Shown here: positions 45,582-55,096 of the stretch, one piece after another
Position numbering within the stretch: position 1 is the stretch's first letter
Layout of the letters: every line of letters begins with the position of its first letter
From: Hyphomicrobiales bacterium
GTDB lineage: Bacteria; Pseudomonadota; Alphaproteobacteria; Rhizobiales; Beijerinckiaceae
Assembly (NCBI GenBank): GCA_017302635.1
Contig: JAFLCX010000001.1
Coordinates: 124,001 to 188,000, forward strand
DNA: 64,000 nucleotides
Direction: 5' to 3'
The notes under the pieces: generated by a model
Told to the model about the DNA's origin: nothing
Databases searched by the model: none
Seen by the model: only the letters and a program-made list of their open reading frames with translations
Translations under genes and position numbers: made by a program

Positions 45582-46484
45582 ATGCTCCAAAGCCAGAAGA
45601 ACCTGCGCGGCATCGCCGCGATGATGATCGCCATGCTGTTTTTCGTCGGCAATGATGCGCTGATGAAACTCGCGCGCGGCTCGCTCGAAACCGGGCAGGC
45701 CCTCTTCGTGCGCGGCCTTTTCGCGCTCGCCATGCTGACGGTTGCCATCAGCATGATGCGCGGGTGGCGGCTTCTTCCCCTCGCCTTTCACCGACTTGCC
45801 CTGCTGCGCGCAGCAACCGAGAGCATGGTCGCCGCGCTCTACATCTCGGCACTCAGCGCGATGGCGCTCGCGGATATCACTGCCGTCCTGATGCTGACAC
45901 CGCTGATCCTGACAGCACTGTCCGTCTTCCTGTTGCAGGAGAAGGTCGGCTGGCGGCGCTGGAGCGCCGTGATCGTCGGTTTCATCGGCATTCTGCTGGT
46001 GATCCGGCCCGGCGGGCAGGTCGCGCCGTTCTGGGCAGTTGCAATGGCCTTCGGCTCAGCCGTGCTGGTGGCCGTGCGCGATGTCATGACCCGCCGGATG
46101 CCGGTGGCGGTTCCCAGCCTGATGCTGACCTTGACGACCACGCTCGGCACGATGGCCGGCGGCATCGCGATGCTGGCGGCAGGGCAGAGCTGGCAGCCGC
46201 TGACCACTCCGGTTCTTCTGATTCTGGCCGGAGCGGCACTGCTTGTGCTGATAGGCAATTTCGCCATCATCGAAGCCTTCAGGGATGCCGATATTTCGGC
46301 GGTTTCTCCCTTCCGCTACAGCGTGATCCTGTGGGCCGGAATTCTCGGATTTTCCGTGTTCGGCGAGATACCGACAGCCCTTTCGCTGGTGGGGCTCGCC
46401 CTGGTCATTGCCAGCGGCCTTTACACCGTCCATCGCGAGCGCGTGCGGCGACGCGAGGAAGCCGGCGGCGATACCGCGCCCTGA
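45582..46484 (+). CDS. EamA/DMT-family transporter
   Basis: This 300-residue inner-membrane protein has ten predicted helices in two EamA repeats. The first repeat ends near LADITAVLMLTPLILTALSVFLLQEKVGWRRW. The second includes EAFRDADISAVSPFRYSVILWAGILGFSVFGEIPT. Members export amino acids, nucleobases or other metabolites; the substrate is unknown here. It lies 7 bases after moaA. The C-terminus is basic (HRERVRRREE). Confidence 0.9.
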   Translation: MLQSQKNLRGIAAMMIAMLFFVGNDALMKLARGSLETGQALFVRGLFALAMLTVAISMMRGWRLLPLAFHRLALLRAATESMVAALYISALSAMALADITAVLMLTPLILTALSVFLLQEKVGWRRWSAVIVGFIGILLVIRPGGQVAPFWAVAMAFGSAVLVAVRDVMTRRMPVAVPSLMLTLTTTLGTMAGGIAMLAAGQSWQPLTTPVLLILAGAALLVLIGNFAIIEAFRDADISAVSPFRYSVILWAGILGFSVFGEIPTALSLVGLALVIASGLYTVHRERVRRREEAGGDTAP

Positions 46485-46824
46485 GGGAGCATGGTCTGAG
46501 CAATCTGCGCGCTTGCGTCGCAGTTCTGGCTCGGTTAGCACAAAGTCTAACCATTCGAGATGCGCAGGGAGTGCATGTCGAATCTGCAGGCGGCGGGCGG
46601 TTGTGAAGGCCCCGCTGATCTGTCATGCGGGCATCTGGTCATTTTCCGGTTTGGAAATTGGCAAAAATGCGTTTGCCGGTTCAGCAATGGGCCGCCGATC
46701 GACAAAAAGCGGTTCCGTGAGGCCCGTTTATTGACAGAGGGAGTGGCAGCACCATCTTGCAGCCAAACAATGAAGATGCCGTGGCACATCAGAATGCCGC
46801 GGACGGGTCCGAAGGGAGAAGGGC
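46485..46824. other. gene-free region upstream of the TRAP permease genes
   Basis: This interval of 340 bases holds no convincing gene. It likely carries the promoter for the TRAP genes. No hairpin terminator for the EamA gene is obvious. Confidence 0.4.
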
Positions 46825-47430
46825 GTGCAAAATCTTCTGAAAATCAGCTCGGCCATTGACGCGTTCAACACACGCGTCGGTCATATCGTGAAATGGGCGA
46901 TCCTTGCGGCGGTCGTGATCTCTGCGGTCAACGCCATTGTCCGCAAGTTGTTCAATGTCTCGTCCAATTCCTGGCTTGAGATGCAGTGGTATCTCTTCGG
47001 TGCCGTTTTCATGCTCGGCGCGGCCTACACCTTCCTGAAGAACGAACACATCCGCATCGACGTGGTGACGAGCCATTTCGCCAAGCGCACGCGCGACTGG
47101 ATCGACGTGTTCGGGCATGTGTTTTTCCTGATCCCGTTCTGCTGGATCATGATCTGGCATGGCATTCCGTTCTTCCAGCGCTCTTTTGCGATCAGCGAGC
47201 AATCGATGAATGCGGGCGGCCTCATTGTCTGGCCGGCCAAAATTCTGGTTCCGCTGGGCTTCATCCTGCTGCTGGCTCAGGCTGTCTCGGAACTCATCAA
47301 GCGTGTCGCGATCCTTCGCGGTGAACTTGAAGACGAGCACGCCGCTGCCGGTCATCATGCCGCTGCTGAGGCCGAGGCCGAGCGTCTGCTCAAGGCCGCG
47401 GAAGAAGCCGGCCTCGCCGCGCGCAAGTAA
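46825..47430 (+). CDS. TRAP transporter small permease subunit
   Basis: This 201-residue DctQ-type protein starts at GTG with GGGAGAAGGGC upstream. It has four hydrophobic segments: WAILAAVVISAVNAIVRK, QWYLFGAVFMLGAAYTFL, VFFLIPFCWIMIWHGIPF and AKILVPLGFILLLAQAVSEL. The motif NSWLEMQWYLFG and EHIRIDVV fit the family. It ends in an Ala/Glu/His-rich tail. The large subunit follows after 20 bases. The matching binding protein is probably at 49931-51019. Confidence 0.93.
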   Translation: MQNLLKISSAIDAFNTRVGHIVKWAILAAVVISAVNAIVRKLFNVSSNSWLEMQWYLFGAVFMLGAAYTFLKNEHIRIDVVTSHFAKRTRDWIDVFGHVFFLIPFCWIMIWHGIPFFQRSFAISEQSMNAGGLIVWPAKILVPLGFILLLAQAVSELIKRVAILRGELEDEHAAAGHHAAAEAEAERLLKAAEEAGLAARK

Positions 47431-47450
47431 CGCCAGTCAGGATCAATCCG

Positions 47451-49289
47451 ATGTTCAATCGTTTCGTTCGTATCACGGGCGCGCTGATCGCTGTGGCGGT
47501 TGTTGCGCTGCTTCTTTCCGACCCCGCCCTCGCCTCCGGCCTGCCGGTTGTGAAGAAGCCGGGCTTCCTCGGGTGGGTCGAGTATTACATGGCCCCCATC
47601 ATGTTCACGTCGCTCGTGTGCTTCCTGCTGCTGGGATACCCCGTGGCGTTCGCATTGGCGGCCTGCGGCCTGTTCTTTGCCGTCATCGGCATCGAAATGG
47701 GGCTTTTCGTGCCGAACTTCCTGCAGGCCCTGCCGGAACGCGTTTACGGCACGATGAACAACGATGTGCTGCTCGCCATCCCATTCTTCACCTTCATGGG
47801 CCTCATTCTCGAGCGCTCGGGCATGGCGGAAGACCTGCTGGACACGATCGGCCAGCTCTTCGGCCCGATCCGTGGCGGCCTCGCCTATGCCGTGATTTTC
47901 GTCGGCGCGCTGCTGGCCGCAACAACTGGCGTGGTGGCCGCATCGGTGATTTCGATGGGCCTGATCTCGCTGCCGATCATGCTGCGTTACGGCTACGACC
48001 GGCGCCTTGCTTCGGGCGTGATCGCGGCCTCGGGCACTCTGGCGCAGATCATCCCGCCATCGCTGGTTCTCATCGTCATGGCTGACCAGCTCGGCCGCTC
48101 GGTGGGCGACATGTACGAGGGCGCTTTCATCCCCGGCCTCGTGCTCTCGGCTCTCTATGCCGGTTATGTCTTCCTGATGTCGGTGATCTATCCGAAATCC
48201 TGCCCGGCCCTGCCGAGCGAGGCCCGCACTCTGGGCGGTGGCGTGACATCGCTGATCGTGGTGGCGTTGCTGACCTTCGGGCTCGCGTTCTGGAAGTCGA
48301 GCCTGCTGGTTGGCCATGTGCAGAAAGGTTCCGAAACGATCATCGCGACCTTTGCGGCGATGATCGTGGCCTACATGATCGCGCTCGCGAACAAGGCGTT
48401 CAAACTGAACTTCCTGTCTCGTCTCGCGCAGGAGGTCATCATGGTGCTGATGCCGCCGCTGGGCCTGATCTTCCTGGTGCTGGGGACGATCTTCATCGGC
48501 CTCGCCACCCCGACGGAAGGTGGCGCGATGGGCGCGGCCGGCGCGATGCTGATCGCCTTTGCCAAGCGTCGCCTGAACCTGAGCCTGATCAGCCAAGCTC
48601 TCGACTCTACGGCGAAGCTCTCTGCCTTCGTGGTGTTCATCCTCGTCGGTGCGCGCGTGTTCTCGCTCACCTTCTATGGGGTGAACGGGCATCGCTGGGT
48701 GGAAGACCTCCTCATCTCGCTGCCGGGCGGCCAGACAGGCTTCCTGATCGTCGTCAACGTGATGGTATTCCTGCTCGCGTTCTTCCTCGACTTCTTCGAA
48801 CTCGCGTTCATCGTCGTGCCGCTCCTTGGCCCGCCGGCAGAGAAGCTCGGGATCGACCTGATCTGGTTCGGCGTCATCCTCGCGGTGAACATGCAGACCA
48901 GCTTCATGCATCCGCCCTTCGGTTTCGCGTTGTTCTACCTGCGATCCGTGGCACCAAAACTCCCCTACACCGACAAGGTGACGGGCCTCAAAATGGAGCC
49001 AGTCACGACCGGGCAGATCTACTGGGGTGCTGTGCCGTTCGTGGTCATCCAGTGCATCATGGTCGGCCTCGTCATCACCTTCCCGCAGATGGTGATGATC
49101 TACAAGGGGACGCAGACCACGATGGATCCTGCCAAGGTCGAGGAGCAGCTGAAAAACCTCACCATCCCCGGATTCGGCGGCGGTGGCGGCGGTATTCCGG
49201 GTCTGGGCGGCAGCGGCGGAGGCATTCCTGGCCTTGGTGGTCCGGGCGGCGGGATCGTCATCCCGGCACCCGAGGCTCCGAAGCAGTAA
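47451..49289 (+). CDS. TRAP transporter large permease subunit
   Basis: This 612-residue DctM-type protein forms the sodium-driven transport channel with the small subunit. It has about 12-14 membrane segments, with the motif MALIxERSGM-like FMGLILERSGMAEDL, GALLAATTGVVAASVISMG and ATPTEGGAMGAAGAML. It is longer than ordinary DctM proteins (about 430), as in the mannitol/chloroaromatic subfamily. The C-terminus ends in an unusual Gly-rich tail with repeats of GGGIPGLGG. A strong terminator follows. Confidence 0.93.
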   Translation: MFNRFVRITGALIAVAVVALLLSDPALASGLPVVKKPGFLGWVEYYMAPIMFTSLVCFLLLGYPVAFALAACGLFFAVIGIEMGLFVPNFLQALPERVYGTMNNDVLLAIPFFTFMGLILERSGMAEDLLDTIGQLFGPIRGGLAYAVIFVGALLAATTGVVAASVISMGLISLPIMLRYGYDRRLASGVIAASGTLAQIIPPSLVLIVMADQLGRSVGDMYEGAFIPGLVLSALYAGYVFLMSVIYPKSCPALPSEARTLGGGVTSLIVVALLTFGLAFWKSSLLVGHVQKGSETIIATFAAMIVAYMIALANKAFKLNFLSRLAQEVIMVLMPPLGLIFLVLGTIFIGLATPTEGGAMGAAGAMLIAFAKRRLNLSLISQALDSTAKLSAFVVFILVGARVFSLTFYGVNGHRWVEDLLISLPGGQTGFLIVVNVMVFLLAFFLDFFELAFIVVPLLGPPAEKLGIDLIWFGVILAVNMQTSFMHPPFGFALFYLRSVAPKLPYTDKVTGLKMEPVTTGQIYWGAVPFVVIQCIMVGLVITFPQMVMIYKGTQTTMDPAKVEEQLKNLTIPGFGGGGGGIPGLGGSGGGIPGLGGPGGGIVIPAPEAPKQ

Positions 49290-49313
49290 CCTGCACAGAT
49301 GCATGAACAGAAA

Positions 49314-49336
49314 GCCCGGCCTCGGCCGGGTTTTTT
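49314..49336 (+). terminator. intrinsic terminator after the TRAP permease genes
   Basis: CCCGGCC/GGCCGGG palindrome followed by TTTTTT, 25 bases after the stop. Confidence 0.85.
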
Positions 49337-49367
49337 CGTTCACGGGCCTGCATTCCGCAAGGGTTGC

Positions 49368-49832
49368 TCAGATGACCGGAATATCGAAATGCAACACATC
49401 CTCGCGCACCCCGAGCTTGGTATAGAGGGCGATCGCAGGGGGATCGACATAATCCGCCTGAACATAGATCACGTGAGCACCACGTGCAGCTGCAAGCGGC
49501 TTCAAGGCTTCGATGAGTCCCGTTGCAACGCCCTGCCGGCGATGAGCCTCATCAACCGCAAGATCGTAGATATAGACCTCGCTGCGTTCCTGCTCGAACT
49601 TGCGCAGCTCGTAGGCAACGAGCCCCCCGATCGTTTCGCCTTCCTTCCGCGCGTGCAGGGCGAAAAAACCGTCATCCTCGAGCAACCGAACAAAATACTC
49701 GCGAGAGGGTCGCGCCGATGAGTAGTGCTCCGGATCCTCGAAGGCCCGAGCGAAGAGATCCAGCAACTCGTGCATCCGTTCGACCTGACGGGCATCCATG
49801 CGCTCGATTGTGAAAGAGACTGGACCGGGCAT
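49368..49832 (-). CDS. AAC(3)-I-like GNAT acetyltransferase
   Basis: This 154-residue protein starts MPGPVSFTIERMDARQV; AAGGA lies upstream, while an upstream GTG is less likely. The core reads KFEQERSEVYIYDLAVDEAH, then HRRQGVATGLIEALK (acetyl-CoA loop), HVIYVQADYVDPPAIALYTKLG and REDVLHFDI. These match, by memory, the conserved core of aminoglycoside 3-N-acetyltransferase type I: KFEQxRSExYIYDLAV...VIYVQADYxDxPAxALYTKLG. The acidic residues and length fit. Whether it confers resistance is untested by sequence. It lies between two TRAP parts on the minus strand. Confidence 0.85.
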   Translation of the reverse strand: MPGPVSFTIERMDARQVERMHELLDLFARAFEDPEHYSSARPSREYFVRLLEDDGFFALHARKEGETIGGLVAYELRKFEQERSEVYIYDLAVDEAHRRQGVATGLIEALKPLAAARGAHVIYVQADYVDPPAIALYTKLGVREDVLHFDIPVI

Positions 49833-49872
49833 ACGAATTTTCCTTGCCTTCTGTTCAGTACCCTGCACGCAA

Positions 49873-49902
49873 CAAAAAAGCGGCGACCCGAGGGCCGCCG
49901 CT
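49873..49902 (-). terminator. intrinsic terminator after the TRAP binding protein
   Basis: On the minus strand an AGCGGCG/CGCCGCT stem with an inner CCC/GGG pairing is followed by TTTTTTG. It lies about 29 bases past the stop. Confidence 0.8.
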
Positions 49903-49930
49903 CCTGTTCTTCCAACCTTGAGCCGGAGGC

Positions 49931-51100
<1,170 letters not shown>

Positions 51101-51204
51101 CTAGACCACGGTTTAAGCAACTGTTTTTGCATTCTGCCGGACACATCACTCATGCGCTTTTGGCACAAGGGGCATGAAATTACCGCAGAGACATGCCGCA
51201 AGCA

Positions 51205-52323
51205 TTATTCGAACACGATGCGTGGCGCCGCTTTCGTGGTGCCGCCACCCTCCAGCCGCTCCCAGACCCGATCGGCAATGGCGCGATAAGCCGCGGCATG
51301 CGGCCCATCGGGCTCGGTGACAACGACGGGCAGCCCGCTATCAGACCGTTCGCGGATGTTCATCGCCAGAGGGATTTCGCCCAGGAACGGCACGCCCTGC
51401 CGCTCGGCCTCGGCGCGCGCGCCGCCGTGCCCGAAAATGTCGTAACGTTTGCCGGTATCCGGCGCGATGAAATAGCTCATGTTCTCGATGACCCCGAGAA
51501 TCGGGACCTCTACCTTGCGGAACATTGCAACGCCGCGCCGGGCATCAATCAGCGCAAGATCCTGAGGCGTCGAGACAATCACCGCACCCGCAAGCGGCAC
51601 GTTTTGCGCCATGGTCAGTTGAGCATCTCCCGTGCCGGGCGGCATATCCACCACGAGAATATCGAGTTCGCCCCATGCCACTTCACGCAGCATCTGCTGG
51701 ATGGCGGAGATCACCATTGGACCGCGCCAGATCATCGCCGCTTCCTCATCCACGAGAAAGCCGATCGACATCACCTTGATGCCGTAATTCTCCATCGGGT
51801 TGAGCGTGCGCCCACCGGCCAAAGTCGGTTTGCCGTGGATGGCAAAAAGCTTGGGCATGGACGGCCCGTAGATATCGGCATCGAGCACCCCCACTTTCAG
51901 CCCGCGCGCAGCGAAGCCCAGCGCCAGATTGCAGGATGTGGTGGATTTGCCGACCCCCCCCTTGCCACTTGCCACCGCGATGATGTGCTTCACACCCTGA
52001 ACGGCGAGCCGGGCCGGGTTCATGGGTCCGCTGGCCAGCGGACCCGCCTGCTTCGGAGCAGCGGGTTGCGGCTTGGAGGCCGCTTTCTCGGCCGTGAGAG
52101 TGACCAGCGCCGATACGATGCCCGGAACCGATTTCGCAGCTTCCTCGGCCGCCTTGCGCAGGCCTTCCGAGGCCTGGACCGCATCGGGCGCAACCGAAAT
52201 GGAGAAATAGGCTTTCCCGTGATGCACAATGATGTCCGAAAGTGCGCCGCTCGTGGCGAGATTGCCGCCGGAGGGCATCGACACATGCGCGAGGGCAGCA
52301 AGGATAGTGGATTTGTCGGACAT
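51205..52323 (-). CDS. apbC: Mrp/NBP35-family Fe-S carrier ATPase
   Basis: This 372-residue cytosolic ATPase starts MSDKSTILAALAHVSMPSGG. The N-terminal DUF59-like domain (1-75) is followed by an Ala/Pro linker and a P-loop domain with deviant Walker A GKGGVGKST (120-128), LDADIYGPSMPKLF and VDMPPGTGDAQLT. The family assembles and carries Fe-S clusters. The usual C-P-x-C after ENMSYF is replaced by FIAPDTG, so no cluster-binding cysteine pair is seen there. This variant is common in alphaproteobacteria, by recollection. Confidence 0.93.
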   Translation of the reverse strand: MSDKSTILAALAHVSMPSGGNLATSGALSDIIVHHGKAYFSISVAPDAVQASEGLRKAAEEAAKSVPGIVSALVTLTAEKAASKPQPAAPKQAGPLASGPMNPARLAVQGVKHIIAVASGKGGVGKSTTSCNLALGFAARGLKVGVLDADIYGPSMPKLFAIHGKPTLAGGRTLNPMENYGIKVMSIGFLVDEEAAMIWRGPMVISAIQQMLREVAWGELDILVVDMPPGTGDAQLTMAQNVPLAGAVIVSTPQDLALIDARRGVAMFRKVEVPILGVIENMSYFIAPDTGKRYDIFGHGGARAEAERQGVPFLGEIPLAMNIRERSDSGLPVVVTEPDGPHAAAYRAIADRVWERLEGGGTTKAAPRIVFE

Positions 52324-52693
52324 GGGATTCCAGGGGCTCGGTTCGCTGCACAGGTTGAGGACCTGCACGCATTGAAACGGTTATGGGTCGAAGCGGCAAA
52401 GGGTCAATGCACCGGGTATGCGTATAAAAAATACAAATAAAAGTTTTTTTACTACATTTGTTCAGCCGATACCCTTGGCAATATGCGCCGGAAATCACGC
52501 TTTTCTGACACTTTGCGCAAGCACGCCCTCAATCCGGAAATTCAGACCGGGCAAGAATTCGCCCCTCGGATGCGCATCGTTGTCGGCTGCAGGACACGGC
52601 CCGTCCCCGAATGCTATGATTATCGGCAACGAGCCCTCACCTTATGCAGAAATACCCTGACATTTTGATAATCAGATTGCCAAAATGACCACA

Positions 52694-52719
52694 TTGCCAA
52701 GCCTACCGTTCCTTGGCAG
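52694..52719. promoter_or_regulatory. candidate operator upstream of the amino-acid ABC genes
   Basis: The interval 52324-52792 has no gene. It is AT-rich around 52420-52470. TGCCAAG-N10-CTTGGCA is an inverted repeat at 52695-52718; further TTGCCAA/TTGGCAA copies lie at 52677 and 52475. These could bind a regulator of the ABC transporter genes that start at 52793. Confidence 0.4.
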
Positions 52720-52792
52720 TCTCATCTCCGGATCGGCGGGCATCGACCTCTGAGGTGTGCCAAGCCGCCATAAGAACAGGGAGAGTTGATCA

Positions 52793-53572
52793 ATGACCAC
52801 CAAGCGCGCTTTTCTCGCGGCGATGCTCGCCGCTGCGGCCTTCGTGCCCGGCACAGCCTCGGCGCAGGCCATTACCGAGATCAAGATCGGCACCGAAGGA
52901 GCCTATCCTCCATACAACAACCTCAACGCCAAGAAAGAACTGGAGGGTTTCGAGATCGATTACATGAACGATCTCTGTGCCCGCATGAAGGTGAAATGCA
53001 CCTGGGTCGTGCAGGATTGGGATGGCATCATCCCGGCTTTGCTCTCGAAGAAGTATGACGTCATCGTCGCCGGCATGAACGCGACGCCGGAGCGCGCAAA
53101 GCGTGTCGATTTCACGGATGTCTACACCTCGACCCCGATCGCGATGGTCGGAGCGAAATCGATCACCTCGACGAATATTTCTCCCGATGCGCTCAAGGGC
53201 AAGACACTCGGCGCACAGGGTTCGACCATCCACATGAATTATCTGGAGGCTTACTACAAAGGCTCCACCCTGCGCCCCTATCCGACGCAGGAAGAAGCCA
53301 ACCTCGACCTGCTGAATGGTCGCCTCGACTACATCGTGGCGGATCTCGAAGCGCTTGAGAGCTTCCTGAAAGACAAGGGCAAGGATTGCTGCAAGATCAT
53401 CGCGGAAGTGAAGCGCGATGCCGCGATCCACGGCCCCGGCGTCGGCATGGCCTTGCGCAAGGGCGAGGATGCCCTCAAAGCCATGATCAACAAGGCGATC
53501 GCCGAGTCGAAGGCCGATGGCAGCCTGGACAAGCATGCGATGAAATGGCTCGGCAAGAAGGCGATCCAGTAA
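52793..53572 (+). CDS. amino-acid ABC transporter substrate-binding protein
   Basis: This 259-residue periplasmic protein starts MTTKRAFLAAMLAAAAFVPG after GGGAG; the signal peptide ends at ASAQA. The family-3 solute-binding fold shows GTEGAYPPYNNLN, LEGFEIDYMNDLCARM, WVVQDWDGIIPALLSKKYDVIVAGMNATPERAKRVDFT and GAQGSTIHMNYLE. This resembles the HisJ/ArgT/OccT group for basic amino acids or opines. The two permeases follow. A hairpin after the stop could stabilise the transcript. Confidence 0.93.
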   Translation: MTTKRAFLAAMLAAAAFVPGTASAQAITEIKIGTEGAYPPYNNLNAKKELEGFEIDYMNDLCARMKVKCTWVVQDWDGIIPALLSKKYDVIVAGMNATPERAKRVDFTDVYTSTPIAMVGAKSITSTNISPDALKGKTLGAQGSTIHMNYLEAYYKGSTLRPYPTQEEANLDLLNGRLDYIVADLEALESFLKDKGKDCCKIIAEVKRDAAIHGPGVGMALRKGEDALKAMINKAIAESKADGSLDKHAMKWLGKKAIQ

Positions 53573-53589
53573 GCCTCTTCCCCCGGATG

Positions 53590-53614
53590 GAGCGGAGGCC
53601 CGAGGTCTCCGCTC
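53590..53614 (+). terminator. intercistronic hairpin after the binding-protein gene
   Basis: An 8-bp GAGCGGAG/CTCCGCTC stem with a 9-base loop lies between the binding protein and the first permease. It lacks a T tract, so it is more likely a transcript-stabilising or partial attenuation hairpin than a full terminator. Confidence 0.5.
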
Positions 53615-53651
53615 AACCCTCTCACGCGTCTCGCGAAAGCAACCTGCCCGC

Positions 53652-54362
53652 ATGGAAAAAGTTCTGACGCTCCTCTCCTTTGGCGATCAAGGCTGGGGCG
53701 ATGAACTCTTGCAAGGCGCGATGGTGACAATCTCGGTGGCTTTGGCCACCCTGCCCTTCGGCCTGACGCTGGGCTTGCTGATTGCGCTGGCGAGCCGCTC
53801 GAAATCCAGATGGATCAGCGGCTTCGCGACGCTCTACACGACCGTGTTTCGTGGCGTGCCGGAGCTTCTCACACTTTATATCATCTACTTCGGCGGGCAG
53901 ATTTTGATCCAGCGGCTCTGGAGCGGGCTCGGGTTCGAAGGGTCACTCTCCATTTCGCCGTTTCTCGCCGGCATGGTGGCATTAGGGCTGGTGCTCGCGG
54001 CCTTCTCCTCGGAGGTCTGGGTGGGCGCGCTGAACTCCATCCATATCGGGCAGCGCGAGGGCGCAGCGGCGCTTGGCCTCAGCCGGGGGCAGGCCTTCCG
54101 GCTGGTGGTCTTCCCGCAACTGATGCGCGTCGCGCTTCCGGGGCTCGGCAACAACTGGATGGTGCTGCTCAAGGAGACCTCCCTCGTCTCGGTCATCACC
54201 CTGCATGACATCATGTTCATCGCGACGCGGGCGAATGTCTCGACCAAGGAGCCGTTCATTTTCTTTTCGGCCGCCCTCGCGCTCTACTTTTTCTTTTCGC
54301 TGCTCTCCGCCTGGGGCATCGGCCGGATGGAGACACGTCTTAACCGGGGATATGTCCGATGA
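53652..54362 (+). CDS. amino-acid ABC transporter permease (HisQ type)
   Basis: This 236-residue membrane protein has five to six helices and the family motif SSEVWVGALNSIHIGQREGAAALGLSRGQAFRLVVFPQ (the EAA loop). The N-terminal GAMVTISVALATLPFGLTLGLLIAL is typical. It overlaps the second permease by four bases (ATGA). Confidence 0.93.
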   Translation: MEKVLTLLSFGDQGWGDELLQGAMVTISVALATLPFGLTLGLLIALASRSKSRWISGFATLYTTVFRGVPELLTLYIIYFGGQILIQRLWSGLGFEGSLSISPFLAGMVALGLVLAAFSSEVWVGALNSIHIGQREGAAALGLSRGQAFRLVVFPQLMRVALPGLGNNWMVLLKETSLVSVITLHDIMFIATRANVSTKEPFIFFSAALALYFFFSLLSAWGIGRMETRLNRGYVR

Positions 54363-55075
54363 GCTGGTGCGAACTGCCCGGCTACTGGTTGGGCCTGGAG
54401 GTGTTGGAACGCTATGGCTGCCGAATGGCCGATGGCCTTGTCATCACCATGCAACTGGTTGCGATTTCGAGTCTTCTCGGATTTTTTCTGGCTGTTGGCC
54501 TAGCGCTTCTGCGCTTGCGTGGCCCAAGACCCGTGCGATGGGCCATCGCCGGCTACACCACATTTTTTCGTGGCACGCCGCTGCTGTGCCAACTCTTCCT
54601 GATTTATTACGGGCTCGGGACATTCCGGCTTTTCTGGCAGGATGTCGGATTGTGGTGGTTCTTCCGTGATCCGCTCTATTGCTGCTTGCTGGCTTTCACC
54701 ATCAACACCGCCGCCTATCAGGCTGAAATCCTGCGCGGCAGCCTGCAGGCCTTGCCCAAGGGGCAGATCGAGGCGGCCCGCGCTCTCGGGATGCGCCCAG
54801 TTGCCATCTTCATCAAGGTCGAGATGCCGCAAGCGCTGATCATCGGGTTGCGACCCCTCGGCAACGAACTGATCACGATGATCAAGGTGAGCGCCATCGC
54901 CTCGCTGGTGACCCTGTTCGATCTGATGGGGGCGACACGCCTCGCTTTCGCCCGCAGTTTCGATCTTTCGATTTACCTCGTGGCGGCACTGATCTATCTC
55001 GCTCTGGTCGAGATCGTGCGGCGCATCTGGAACCAGATGGAAGCGCGGCTGACGCGGCACATGGTTCTGCGCTGA
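54359..55075 (+). CDS. amino-acid ABC transporter permease (HisM type)
   Basis: This 238-residue membrane protein has motifs DGLVITMQLVAISSLLGFFLAVGLAL and the EAA loop QAEILRGSLQALPKGQIEAARALG. It probably forms a heterodimer with the previous permease. No ATP-binding gene follows; a dehydrogenase starts 21 bases on. The ATPase must be encoded elsewhere. Confidence 0.93.
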   Translation: MSWCELPGYWLGLEVLERYGCRMADGLVITMQLVAISSLLGFFLAVGLALLRLRGPRPVRWAIAGYTTFFRGTPLLCQLFLIYYGLGTFRLFWQDVGLWWFFRDPLYCCLLAFTINTAAYQAEILRGSLQALPKGQIEAARALGMRPVAIFIKVEMPQALIIGLRPLGNELITMIKVSAIASLVTLFDLMGATRLAFARSFDLSIYLVAALIYLALVEIVRRIWNQMEARLTRHMVLR

Positions 55076-55096
55076 AGCAAAAAACGGAGAAAAACA

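Noticed and set aside
46547..46824. Short open frames before the TRAP small permease
   Set aside because: No ribosome sites or family features; they look like chance frames.
47355..49343. 662-residue open frame opposite the TRAP large permease
   Set aside because: Composition is His/Arg/Glu-rich without motifs, and the frame is the antisense of a clear membrane protein.
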